Positions 34,730 through 42,532 of a stretch of DNA of 64,000 bases are shown one piece after another (within the stretch, counting starts at the first letter, position 1; the number at the start of each line of letters is the position of its first letter). The notes under the pieces were generated by a model. That model saw only the letters and a list, made by a program, of their open reading frames with translations. It made no database searches and was not told where the DNA came from. The position numbers and the translations under genes were made by a program. Source of the DNA: Roseobacter sp. MED193 (lineage in GTDB: Bacteria; Pseudomonadota; Alphaproteobacteria; Rhodobacterales; Rhodobacteraceae); contig NZ_CH902583.1 of the NCBI RefSeq assembly GCF_000152965.1, positions 1,772,767 to 1,836,766 of the forward strand, given 5' to 3'.

Positions 34730-35905
34730 ATGAAACGCACTTTGCTTGCAGGAATGGTTTCTGCATTGGCACTGGCTTCGGCCGCCGCTGCAGACATCAA
34801 AATTGCCCATATCTATGGCAAGACCGGCCCGTTTGAGGCCTATGCCAAACAAAGCCACGACGGTCTGATGCTGGGGCTGGAATATGCCACCGGCGGCACC
34901 ATGGAGATCAATGGTGAGCCGATCGTGATGATCGAAAAAGACACTCAGCTGAAACCGGAAAACGGCAAGGCACTGCTCGAAGAAGCCTATGGTGACGACG
35001 AAGTCGACCTGGCGATTGGTCCGGTCAGCTCAGGCGTGGCCCTGGCGATGCTGCCAGTTGCCGAAGAGTATGAAAAGATCCTGATCGTTGAGCCCGCCGT
35101 GGCCGACAGCATCACCGGTGCCAACTGGAACCGCTATATCTTCCGCACCTCGCGCAACTCGTCGCAGGACGCGGTTTCCAGTGCCATTGCGCTGGCTGGT
35201 GACAACGTCAAGATCGCCACTCTTGCGCAGGACTATGCCTTTGGTCGCGACGGCATCGCCGCCTTCCGCGAGGCCCTGGCGTCTCAGGGGATCGAGATCG
35301 TCCACGAGGAATACGCGCCCACAGATACCACCGACTTCACCGCAGCAGGGGAACGCATTTTTAATGCGATGAAAGATCTGGACGGCACCAAGAAGCTCTT
35401 TGTGATTTGGGCCGGCGGTGGCAACCCACTGGGCAAAATCCACGCGATGGATCCGGGCCGCTTTGGCATCGAATTTGCAGGCGTTGGCAATATCCTCGCG
35501 GCGCTGAAAGGCTTCAAAGACTATGAAGGCATGGAAGGTGGCACCTATTACTACTACGAACTGCCTGACAATCCGGTGAACGACTGGCTGGTCAAAACCC
35601 ATTTTGAACGCTTTGACAGCCCACCGGATTTCTTCACTGCAGGTGGCATGGCCGCAGGCATTGCCGCTGTTGAGGCGATCCGCAAGGCAGGCTCCACCGA
35701 TACCGAAGAGCTGATCACCGCGATGGAAGGCATGGAGTGGGAAACCCCCAAAGGCACCATGAAATTCCGCGCAGAAGACCACCAGGCACTGCAAACCATG
35801 TACCACTTCAAGCTAACCGTACAGGATGGCGTTGAATGGGCAGTACCGGAACTGGTGCGCGAGCTGAGCATCGAAGAGATGCCGATCCCGATCCGCAACC
35901 AATAA
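34730..35905 (+). CDS. Liv-type ABC transporter substrate-binding protein
   Basis: A periplasmic binding protein of 392 residues (type I fold). A Sec signal peptide is visible (MKRTLLAGMVSALALASAAAA), giving a mature start near ADIKIAHIY. The two-lobe Leu/Ile/Val-binding architecture is recognisable from the N-terminal IAHIYGKTGPFEAYAK segment. The ATG at 34730 follows AGGGAGGA. It leads a full importer operon, with a strong hairpin after it. The neighbouring hpaD and decarboxylase genes hint at an aromatic or amino acid substrate, which cannot be confirmed here. Confidence 0.92.
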   Translation: MKRTLLAGMVSALALASAAAADIKIAHIYGKTGPFEAYAKQSHDGLMLGLEYATGGTMEINGEPIVMIEKDTQLKPENGKALLEEAYGDDEVDLAIGPVSSGVALAMLPVAEEYEKILIVEPAVADSITGANWNRYIFRTSRNSSQDAVSSAIALAGDNVKIATLAQDYAFGRDGIAAFREALASQGIEIVHEEYAPTDTTDFTAAGERIFNAMKDLDGTKKLFVIWAGGGNPLGKIHAMDPGRFGIEFAGVGNILAALKGFKDYEGMEGGTYYYYELPDNPVNDWLVKTHFERFDSPPDFFTAGGMAAGIAAVEAIRKAGSTDTEELITAMEGMEWETPKGTMKFRAEDHQALQTMYHFKLTVQDGVEWAVPELVRELSIEEMPIPIRNQ

Positions 35906-35923
35906 GCCTTAAACACTCCAGTC

Positions 35924-35956
35924 CCATGGCCCAAGGATCCCCTCTTTGGGCCATGG
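35924..35956. other. Stem-loop after the binding-protein gene
   Basis: A perfect 11-bp stem (CCATGGCCCAA and TTGGGCCATGG) with an 11-nt loop lies 19 bp past the binding-protein stop and 100 bp before livG. No U-run follows, so it more likely protects the upstream mRNA and gives higher binding-protein than permease levels than ends all transcription. Confidence 0.65.
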
Positions 35957-36058
35957 CCTTCAGCAGAGGGTGCCCGCCCCCTGGTCTGCCCCTTCTCTCA
36001 GAAAAGCCACGCAGTCGCCCCAGCGGCTCGGGCCATCAGAGAACACTCCGAGATCAAT

Positions 36059-36835
36059 ATGACAGAACCCATTCTGAAGACCCGTGACCTGACCGTCCGA
36101 TTTGGGGGCCATGTGGCCGTTGATGCCGTCACCTGCGCCTTCAATGCTGGTGAGCTCACCGCAATTGTTGGCCCCAATGGCGCAGGAAAGACCACCTATT
36201 TCAACCTGATTTCCGGCCAGATCCCGGCCTCGGAAGGCTCGGTTTCGCTGCGTGGCCACGACATCACGCGCGCCTCAGTCTCTGCCCGCACCAAGGCAGG
36301 CATTGGCCGCGCCTTTCAGCTCACCAATCTGTTCCCCGGACTTTCAGTACTGGAAAACCTGCGACTGGTGATCCAGGCCAAACTGGGACGTGGCTTTAAC
36401 CTCTGGTCCATGGTCGCCCGCCATCAAGATCTGACAGATAAGGCCGAGGAGATCCTTGCCCGGGTGCGACTGCTCGATCAACGAGATCAGGTGGTCTCTG
36501 AACTGTCCCACGGCAATCAGCGCAAGCTCGAGGTCGCCCTGCTGATCGCCCAAGATCCGGATGTCTATATGTTTGACGAACCAACCGCGGGCATGAGCGT
36601 CGATGAGGCCCCGGTGGTGCTGGATCTGATTGCAGAGCTGAAGGAACAAAAAGACCGCAGTATTCTGCTGGTCGAACACAAGATGGACGTGATCCGCAGC
36701 CTCGCCGACCGCATCATCGTCTTGCACAACGGCGCCCTGGCCGCAGATGGTGCCCCGGCCGAAGTCATGGCCTCGGATGTGGTCCAAGAAGCCTATATGG
36801 GCCGTGGTCTCGAAGGAATTCTCGCCGATGTCTGA
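36059..36835 (+). CDS. livG: Liv-type ABC transporter ATP-binding protein
   Basis: A 258-residue ATPase of the LivG group. Walker A is GPNGAGKTT, and the LivG-specific TRASVSARTKAGIGRAFQLTN region follows. The signature reads LSHGNQRKLEVA, a common variant of LSGGQ, then Walker B VYMFDEPT and the switch His in VEHKMD. The ribosome site is weak. It overlaps the LivF start by 8 nt. Confidence 0.93.
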   Translation: MTEPILKTRDLTVRFGGHVAVDAVTCAFNAGELTAIVGPNGAGKTTYFNLISGQIPASEGSVSLRGHDITRASVSARTKAGIGRAFQLTNLFPGLSVLENLRLVIQAKLGRGFNLWSMVARHQDLTDKAEEILARVRLLDQRDQVVSELSHGNQRKLEVALLIAQDPDVYMFDEPTAGMSVDEAPVVLDLIAELKEQKDRSILLVEHKMDVIRSLADRIIVLHNGALAADGAPAEVMASDVVQEAYMGRGLEGILADV

Positions 36836-37550
36836 TTCCATTCTGACGCTGGAGGGCGTCTATACAAACATAGCCCAGTACCATATTCTGCAGGGCGTTG
36901 ATCTGGTGGTGCCCCGTGGCGGCGTCACCATGCTGCTGGGGCGCAATGGCGTGGGCAAGACAACCACCTTGCGCACCGTGATTGGCCATTGGCGCGCCCA
37001 TCAGGGGCGGATCCTGTTTGATGGAGAAGACATCACCAAAATGCCGACGCCTGCCATTGCACGGCTTGGGCTTGGCTTTGTCCCCGAAGACATGGGTATT
37101 TTTGCCGACCTGACGGTCGAGGAAAACATGACCCTTGCTGCGGTGTCCGGCCCAATCAACTCCGGTCGATTGGATTGGATCTTTACCGCCTTCCCGCCGC
37201 TCAAGACCTTTTGGAAGTCCGACGCCGGCACCCTGTCGGGAGGGCAGAAGCAGATGTTGTCGATTGCCCGCGCTATGGTAGAGGAGCGTAAGCTCTACCT
37301 GATTGATGAACCCACCAAGGGCCTTGCCCCTGCGATCATCTCCACCATGGCCAAGGCACTGAAAGACTTAAAAAACCAGGGTTCATCCGTGCTCTTGGTA
37401 GAACAGAACTTTGCCGTTGCAAAAGCACTGGGAGACAGTGCCAATGTGATGGATGATGGCCGGATGATCTGGGCCGGAGAAATGGACGAACTGAGCCGGG
37501 ACGCAGCCCTGCAGGAACGGCTCATGGGCCTCAGCATGGAGACGCACTAA
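36828..37550 (+). CDS. livF: Liv-type ABC transporter ATP-binding protein
   Basis: A 240-residue ATPase of the LivF group with Walker A GRNGVGKTT, signature LSGGQKQMLSIARA, Walker B LYLIDEPTKGL and the Gln-containing VEQN switch region. The ATG at 36828 sits inside the end of livG, in line with translational coupling; the frame extends further up but is shadow. LivF pairs with LivG to power LivH and LivM. Confidence 0.93.
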   Translation: MSDSILTLEGVYTNIAQYHILQGVDLVVPRGGVTMLLGRNGVGKTTTLRTVIGHWRAHQGRILFDGEDITKMPTPAIARLGLGFVPEDMGIFADLTVEENMTLAAVSGPINSGRLDWIFTAFPPLKTFWKSDAGTLSGGQKQMLSIARAMVEERKLYLIDEPTKGLAPAIISTMAKALKDLKNQGSSVLLVEQNFAVAKALGDSANVMDDGRMIWAGEMDELSRDAALQERLMGLSMETH

Positions 37551-37632
37551 TGCTCCTTTCCACTCCGCTGCCTCAAACGACCACTTGGCTGACACCTGGA
37601 TCCCCCCCCAATAGACCTCAGGAGGCCCAGAC

Positions 37633-38664
37633 ATGAGCGCCGCTCCCGAACACGCCCCTACCATGGCCCAGACCACCTTGGCCGAGCGCCTTGGCCCCTA
37701 TATGCCCGTGCTGCTGGTACCGCTGTTGGCCTTGGCAGGCTTTCTCGCCATCATGAACCCGGCCAGCTGGCTGACGCTCACGGTTTCAGGCCTCGCAATG
37801 GGTATGATGATCTTTATCATGGCATCAGGCCTCACCTTGGTCTTTGGGCTGATGGATGTGATCAACTTTGGCCATGGCGCCTTTGTCTCGGTTGGGGCCT
37901 TTGTAGGCATCACCGTCTTGATGACCCTCGGCCACATGACCCAAGCACCCTCCCTAATGCTAAATCTCGGAGCTGTCTTGCTGGCTGTCCTTGGAGCCAT
38001 GTTGGCCACTGGCGCCATGGGCTGGGCCTTTGAAAAAGTCATTGTCGCGCCCGTTTATGGCCATCACCTAAAACAGATCCTCGTCACCATGGGCGGGCTC
38101 ATCGTGGTGGAACAGCTAATCATCGTGCTCTGGGGCCCCGAAGAGATCTATTTCAACCGCCCCGAGGCCCTGAAAGGCGCCATCACCTTTGCTGGGGCCG
38201 CGATCGAGAAATACCGGCTGGTCGCTGTCGCCGTGGGCCTGGCAGTCTTTGCCGCTATGCGCTGGGTGCTGCGCCGGACCAAGATCGGCTTGATCGTGCG
38301 CGCCGGTGTAGAAAACGGCGAGATGGTGCAGGCCCTTGGCTATCGGCTAAAACTGGTCTTTGTCGGAGTCTTTATTGCCGGCTCTGCCCTCGCAGGTCTT
38401 GGTGGCGTCATGTGGGCGCTCTACCAAGAGGTGATCACCGCCCATATGGGAAATCATGCGATGATCCTGATCTTTATTGTGGTGATCATCGGCGGGCTTG
38501 GCTCAGTTGAAGGCTGCTTTATTGGCGCTCTCCTGGTGGGGCTGATGCAGAACTACATCGCCTTTATCGAACCCAAGGCAGCCCTCATTTCCAATATTGC
38601 CCTGATGGTCACCATTCTGATGTGGCGCCCTATGGGCATGATTCCGGTGGTAAAAGCAAAATGA
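37633..38664 (+). CDS. livH: Liv-type ABC transporter permease
   Basis: A 343-residue inner-membrane permease with about eight to nine helices. The LivH landmark MDVINFGHGAFVSVGAF is at about 73-89 and the C-terminal GGLGSVEGCFIGALLVGL block is present. The start follows GGAGG. A hydrophilic N-terminus of about 25 residues precedes the first helix. It overlaps livM by ATGA. Confidence 0.92.
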   Translation: MSAAPEHAPTMAQTTLAERLGPYMPVLLVPLLALAGFLAIMNPASWLTLTVSGLAMGMMIFIMASGLTLVFGLMDVINFGHGAFVSVGAFVGITVLMTLGHMTQAPSLMLNLGAVLLAVLGAMLATGAMGWAFEKVIVAPVYGHHLKQILVTMGGLIVVEQLIIVLWGPEEIYFNRPEALKGAITFAGAAIEKYRLVAVAVGLAVFAAMRWVLRRTKIGLIVRAGVENGEMVQALGYRLKLVFVGVFIAGSALAGLGGVMWALYQEVITAHMGNHAMILIFIVVIIGGLGSVEGCFIGALLVGLMQNYIAFIEPKAALISNIALMVTILMWRPMGMIPVVKAK

Positions 38665-39731
38665 TCCGCTCTCTTCTCTCTGGCGATATGCCGCGTTCCC
38701 TGCCACTGGCGCTGATCCTCGGCGGCATTCTGATCTGTCTGGCACTGGCACCATTTTTGTTTCCCGGCGTGCGCACTGTTGATACCGCTGCCCGGATCTG
38801 CATCTTTATCGTGCTGGTGGCCAGCTATGATCTGCTCTTGGGTTACGGCGGTATCGTCAGTTTTGCCCATACCATGTTCTTTGGCATCGGCGCCTATGGC
38901 GTTGCCCTGACCTCGGTCCATATGGGGCGCGGCTTTGATGCCATCGCCATCGGCGCCCTGGCTGGCGCTGGCCTGGCGGCGGCTCTGGCCTTGCTGATCG
39001 GGCTGTTTTCACTGCGGGTACGGGCCATCTTCTTTGCCATGATCACCCTCGCCGTGGCCTCCGCTGTGGCGGTGCTGGTCAGCCAGCTCTCTGGCCTCAC
39101 CGGGGGCGAAGATGGCCTCACCTTCAAAACCCCACGCCAGCTGGGCCCCGCCTTCAAATTTGGCAAAGAGATGTTTGACGGCAGCCTCTTTGGGGTCAAA
39201 CTCAACGGCAAACTCTTGGCCTATTACTTCGTGTTCATTGGAGCGACCCTGCTGTTTCTGGCGCTGCTACGGGTGGTGAACTCTCCCTTTGGCCGGGTGT
39301 TGCAGGCGATCCGAGAAAATGACTTTCGCGCTGAATCCATTGGTTACCGGGTGGTCTACTACCGTGTCGCCGCCACCTGCCTCTCAGCGGCAATTGCGGC
39401 ACTGGCGGGCTCTCTTTATGCGGTCTGGCTACGCTATGTAGGCCCCGACACCGTGCTGTCGATGGAACTGATGATTGATATCCTGCTCATGGTGGTCATT
39501 GGCGGCATGGGCACGCTCTATGGCGCGATGATCGGCGCCACCCTGTTTGTGCTGGCACAGAACTACCTGCAAAACCTGATGGGCGCCGCCTCTCATCTGG
39601 TAGAGGGACTACCGCTGCTGCCCGAACTGCTCAGCGCCGACCGTTGGCTGCTCTGGCTGGGCGTGCTGTTTATCCTCAGCGTTTACTTCTTCCCAACGGG
39701 TGTTGTGGGTCGATTGCGCGAAAACCGCTAG
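38661..39731 (+). CDS. livM: Liv-type ABC transporter permease
   Basis: A 356-residue inner-membrane permease of the LivM group. The landmark YDLLLGYGGIVSFAHTMFFGIGAYG is recognisable by its LLGYGG and SFAHTMFFG pieces. The ATPase-contact loop lies in FGRVLQAIRENDFRAESIG, and the end GGMGTLYGAMIGATLF matches the family. The start at 38661 overlaps the livH stop. It is the last gene of the importer, followed by hairpin-rich DNA that should end the transcript. Confidence 0.92.
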   Translation: MIRSLLSGDMPRSLPLALILGGILICLALAPFLFPGVRTVDTAARICIFIVLVASYDLLLGYGGIVSFAHTMFFGIGAYGVALTSVHMGRGFDAIAIGALAGAGLAAALALLIGLFSLRVRAIFFAMITLAVASAVAVLVSQLSGLTGGEDGLTFKTPRQLGPAFKFGKEMFDGSLFGVKLNGKLLAYYFVFIGATLLFLALLRVVNSPFGRVLQAIRENDFRAESIGYRVVYYRVAATCLSAAIAALAGSLYAVWLRYVGPDTVLSMELMIDILLMVVIGGMGTLYGAMIGATLFVLAQNYLQNLMGAASHLVEGLPLLPELLSADRWLLWLGVLFILSVYFFPTGVVGRLRENR

Positions 39732-39795
39732 CCCGGCCTTTGCTTTTTGCGAGGCCAGCTGCGAGATGCCACCAGCGGGTCGCTTCCGTTCGCGG

Positions 39796-39844
39796 GTCAA
39801 GGGCCGCTGTAAGCGGCCGCGCGCCAGCGCGGTTCACCCTTGAC
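39796..39844. repeat. Three-way-junction-like inverted repeat after livM
   Basis: Outer arms GTCAAGGG (39796-39803) and CCCTTGAC (39837-39844) enclose two adjacent hairpins: CCGC/GCGG (39804-39816) and CCGCGC/GCGCGG (39817-39832). The nested design suggests a structured RNA or cruciform rather than a chance palindrome. It lies 65 bp beyond the livM stop and may act as its terminator region. Confidence 0.6.
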
Positions 39845-39875
39845 GCGCAGCTCTTTTGCAAACTTAAAGCAGGCA

Positions 39876-39900
39876 CCTCAGGGCAGACCTGCCCCTGAGG
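39876..39900. repeat. CCTCAGGG inverted repeat
   Basis: CCTCAGGG and CCCTGAGG, 9 nt apart, form a perfect 8-bp stem with further partial pairing inside. It lies between the three-way element and the dispersed repeat at 39961, so this 335-bp convergent gap is almost wholly structured DNA with no gene. Confidence 0.55.
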
Positions 39901-39960
39901 GCCGTCTCAGCCAGATTGTCTTTCTTTTGCACGCGCCAACTGTGCCTGCTTGCGGAACCA

Positions 39961-40037
39961 GCACCGCGACAGCGGTGCTGGGCCCAACGGGAATGGATGG
40001 ATCTTTGATCCACCCCCGTTCCGGGCGGGAGCCCCCC
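39961..40037. repeat. Dispersed intergenic repeat, copy A
   Basis: The order is: a hairpin GCACCGC-GACA-GCGGTGC (39961-39978), TGGGCCCAACGGGA, a hairpin TGGATC-TTT-GATCCA (39998-40012), then CGGGCGGGAGCCCCCC. Copy B at 53298-53373 has the same order and the same conserved blocks with different stem sequences, which shows compensatory change. It ends 30 bp before the MuiA stop. Confidence 0.7.
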
Positions 40038-40066
40038 TTTTGTTAAGAGCAGGCTTGCTCCGCGCC

Positions 40067-41731
40067 TTAGCGCAGCAGCTTGCCCTCGGGCCAACTCAAG
40101 GTGGTCTCCAGCCGGATCAGCTTGTCCTCTCCCGGAGCCAGATCGAACTCCCAGGCCAGGATACCGCGCTGCTTATCGACATTCTCCTCGCTGACGCTTG
40201 GCTGGGCACTCCAGGTAATCTCCAGATCTTCCTGCTCGCTATAGGGCACGCGATCCAGCAGGCGCAGCGGCCAGGTCTCGCCCGTCAGGTTCGCCACAGA
40301 GATCTCCACGACCTCTTCCTGCTGATTGCTACGCGAAATCACCCCACGCTCACCTTCGCTTTTCTGCAAGACATCCCGTGTCAAGCGCAGGCCGTGAAGA
40401 GCACCAAAGCCCAGTTCAGCTTCTTGACCAACCGCCAGTCTTTCGAACTTCGAAAAGGTCACCAACTTGCCATCCACAAACATCGGCACCCGATGGCTTT
40501 CCAGCAGGTCACCGTCAAAATCATTGGTAAACTTCGCCACCCTATAGGCGGTTTCATCCCGCATCGGCACCGCAACTGCCAGCAGCTCGGCCTCTGTGGT
40601 CAGACTGTCCATCTCAAGCTTCAGAATATCCGGACCTGAGGCAATGGAGACAGGATGGGAAAATTGATAGGTGGCCCCGGGACCGCTGGTATCCGCCCCC
40701 CAGTGCACGCCGCCAGCGGCCTCTTCCATGATGATGGGTTCGACAATTGGCTCCGCCAGAAGTCCAACTTGGGATTCATCATATGTTGCAAATTCCTGGC
40801 TGCGCATTTTGGGTTCCGGGCGCGGATCCTGCAGCCACCGTTGCTGGGCGTTGATGTGGGAAGGTGTCCCGCGCTCCCCCGGTACCAGGGTCGATATCGT
40901 CAGATCGATACCTGACCAGTTCTCGCCAGTTTCTTGCCAGAGGTTGAACCCACGCTTCAGTTCGAGCTCGGGGGTCTCACCCGTGTTCAAATGCCACTCA
41001 TAACTTGGCTGCGAGGACGCGTACCCACTGGTGAAATAGTTCAGCTCCAGCTTGCCGGGCCCTGCTTGGGTCACATCCACCTCAATCACCAGGTAGTACC
41101 GGTTGGCATCCTCAACCGCGATGGCTGCCAGGGCCCGTTCAGCATCTTTCAGCTCCTCTGCAAGATCCTCCAGCTGATCCTCGATGGCGCGGGCGCGAAT
41201 CTGCGCCTCCAACGCCTGCTTGCCTGCGGCACCGGCCTCCGTTGCGATCATCCGGGTGATATCGCGCAGGGCCTCCGCGCCTGCCTCTGCCAGACCCTCA
41301 TTGCTGCCCAGCTGCTGCAAAAACCCAATCGCCGTCTGGGCCGCCGCCGCTTCGCTCTCGGCCCGGCTTGCCTCATCGCGAACCGCCTGAATACGGGTCT
41401 CAACCTCTTTGATCACCGCCTCAGCCGCCAGAACCTCTGGGTCGTCAGCGCGCCGGGGCGGCACGCCATCCTCACGGAACAACACCGCAGTCTGTCGCGC
41501 CCCGGTCAGATCCATTTGCAGCGTTTCCAGATCCGCCGAATAGGGAATATTGCTCAGGATCAGACGATGCTGGCCGATTGGCAGATCAAACTCTGCATGG
41601 CGGGTGATCGCAGCAACCATTGGGTAGACCGTAACCTCGGTCACCCTGCTGTTGACCGTAATGTCATCGGCCCAGGCGAGGCTGGCAACCGAACTCGCCA
41701 GTAGCGACAGCAAGAAAAGGGAAAAACGCAT
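40067..41731 (-). CDS. MuiA/DUF4139-family exported protein
   Basis: A 554-residue protein with a clear signal peptide (about 1-22, cleaved near LAWA). An N-terminal DUF4140-like beta domain (about 25-95) is followed by a long Glu/Ala-rich coiled coil (about 100-205) and a DUF4139 beta-rich domain to the end. This is the layout of the mucoidy-inhibitor MuiA family. Predicted periplasmic or envelope-associated; biochemical function is unknown. It is transcribed alone, leftward, into the repeat-rich gap. The start at 41731 has a moderate GAGATA site. Confidence 0.85.
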   Translation of the reverse strand: MRFSLFLLSLLASSVASLAWADDITVNSRVTEVTVYPMVAAITRHAEFDLPIGQHRLILSNIPYSADLETLQMDLTGARQTAVLFREDGVPPRRADDPEVLAAEAVIKEVETRIQAVRDEASRAESEAAAAQTAIGFLQQLGSNEGLAEAGAEALRDITRMIATEAGAAGKQALEAQIRARAIEDQLEDLAEELKDAERALAAIAVEDANRYYLVIEVDVTQAGPGKLELNYFTSGYASSQPSYEWHLNTGETPELELKRGFNLWQETGENWSGIDLTISTLVPGERGTPSHINAQQRWLQDPRPEPKMRSQEFATYDESQVGLLAEPIVEPIIMEEAAGGVHWGADTSGPGATYQFSHPVSIASGPDILKLEMDSLTTEAELLAVAVPMRDETAYRVAKFTNDFDGDLLESHRVPMFVDGKLVTFSKFERLAVGQEAELGFGALHGLRLTRDVLQKSEGERGVISRSNQQEEVVEISVANLTGETWPLRLLDRVPYSEQEDLEITWSAQPSVSEENVDKQRGILAWEFDLAPGEDKLIRLETTLSWPEGKLLR

Positions 41732-42039
41732 GAATATCTCACAATCAGGTTTGGAGCGCAGGCCCTGTTCGCCCGCCCCGGACCGGGGCAGCAGCCGACC
41801 TGCCTAATTGCCCTGATAGTAGAGTCTCCCAACGCAGATGAAAGCAACAGTTGCTCGCGCACCGCGATCTGGCACAAATTTGCCAAAGCTCTGCCAGCCA
41901 GATGCAGAAAACAAAAACGGCGCCATTCTGGCACCGTTTTGATCCGCAGGGGCCGCCGCCATCATAGGGCGCTGCCGCTGGCAATGTTGTGATCTGCGCA
42001 GGGGCTTCCAGCCGGGCAGAACCTCGGGCGAGGCTCAGA
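41732..42039. other. Intergenic region between the MuiA gene and the small hypothetical gene
   Basis: About 310 bp upstream of the MuiA gene. It contains the terminator of the next gene at 41914-41940 and presumably the MuiA promoter between 41740 and 41910, for which I see no clear hexamers. Short frames here run antisense to nothing recognisable and have no ribosome sites. Confidence 0.5.
41914..41940 (-). terminator. Terminator of the small hypothetical gene
   Basis: On the minus strand a stem of AAAACGG plus GCCA, with one mismatch and a 3-nt loop, is followed by TTTTTGTTTT. It lies about 100 bp past the stop of the leftward gene ending at 42040. Confidence 0.8.
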
Positions 42040-42405
42040 TCAGTGCTGCACCCCACCCAGCTGGCGCCCGGGCTTGCGCACGGGCAGCACCCGCTTGAAA
42101 CGCTCCTCCAAATCCTTGGAAGGGAACCCCAGGAAAGCGCAGTTACAGATTTGCACATGGCTGGCTGAGTCATAGATGTGCATATGGCCTTTGCTGCGCT
42201 TCATGTAGAAACCAGCAACCTTTAAGCCGCTGCGCAGCTCCGACCAGGTCTTGGCCTTTTGAAACTGCGGTGTCAGCAAAATACGCAGCTGGATCGCCAT
42301 TTCAGTATCCATACGGTCCTGATCGCTGGCGCTGGACCAGGCGGTCTGCTGCAGGGATGCGTCCCCGGTTGTCACTGTTTCGCGTTCAAAGTCTTTCGAG
42401 TACAT
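42040..42405 (-). CDS. Small hypothetical protein with a relaxase-C-terminal-like segment
   Basis: A 121-residue soluble basic protein. Residues about 53-102 (from KTWSELRSGLKVAGFYMKR to SKDLEERF) resemble a short module I associate with the C-termini of MobA/TraI-type relaxases and with stand-alone alphaproteobacterial proteins; that link is weak and from memory. The start follows AAGGGGA. The gene has its own terminator and an inverted repeat (42424-42443) just before it. Function unknown. Confidence 0.7.
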   Translation of the reverse strand: MYSKDFERETVTTGDASLQQTAWSSASDQDRMDTEMAIQLRILLTPQFQKAKTWSELRSGLKVAGFYMKRSKGHMHIYDSASHVQICNCAFLGFPSKDLEERFKRVLPVRKPGRQLGGVQH

Positions 42406-42423
42406 GGCTCACGTCCCCTTTTG

Positions 42424-42443
42424 ATATCCAACCCTTAGGATAT
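42424..42443. promoter_or_regulatory. Inverted repeat upstream of the small hypothetical gene
   Basis: ATATCC and GGATAT, separated by 8 nt, lie about 20 bp upstream of the start codon of the leftward gene. The arms are perfect and the place fits an operator overlapping the transcription start or 5' leader. No regulator is known. Confidence 0.4.
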
Positions 42444-42485
42444 TGGGTTTTATGGCCAGATTTGGGCAGTCCTGCAAAAGAATAA

Positions 42486-42509
42486 GGGCCGCCTCTTGCG
42501 AAGCGGCCC
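42486..42509 (-). terminator. Terminator of asd
   Basis: A perfect 7-bp stem (GGGCCGC and GCGGCCC with a 10-nt loop) followed on the minus strand by TTATTCTTTT. It lies 24 bp past the asd stop codon. Confidence 0.8.
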
Positions 42510-42532
42510 CCTAACCTAAAGTGTAAAAACCT

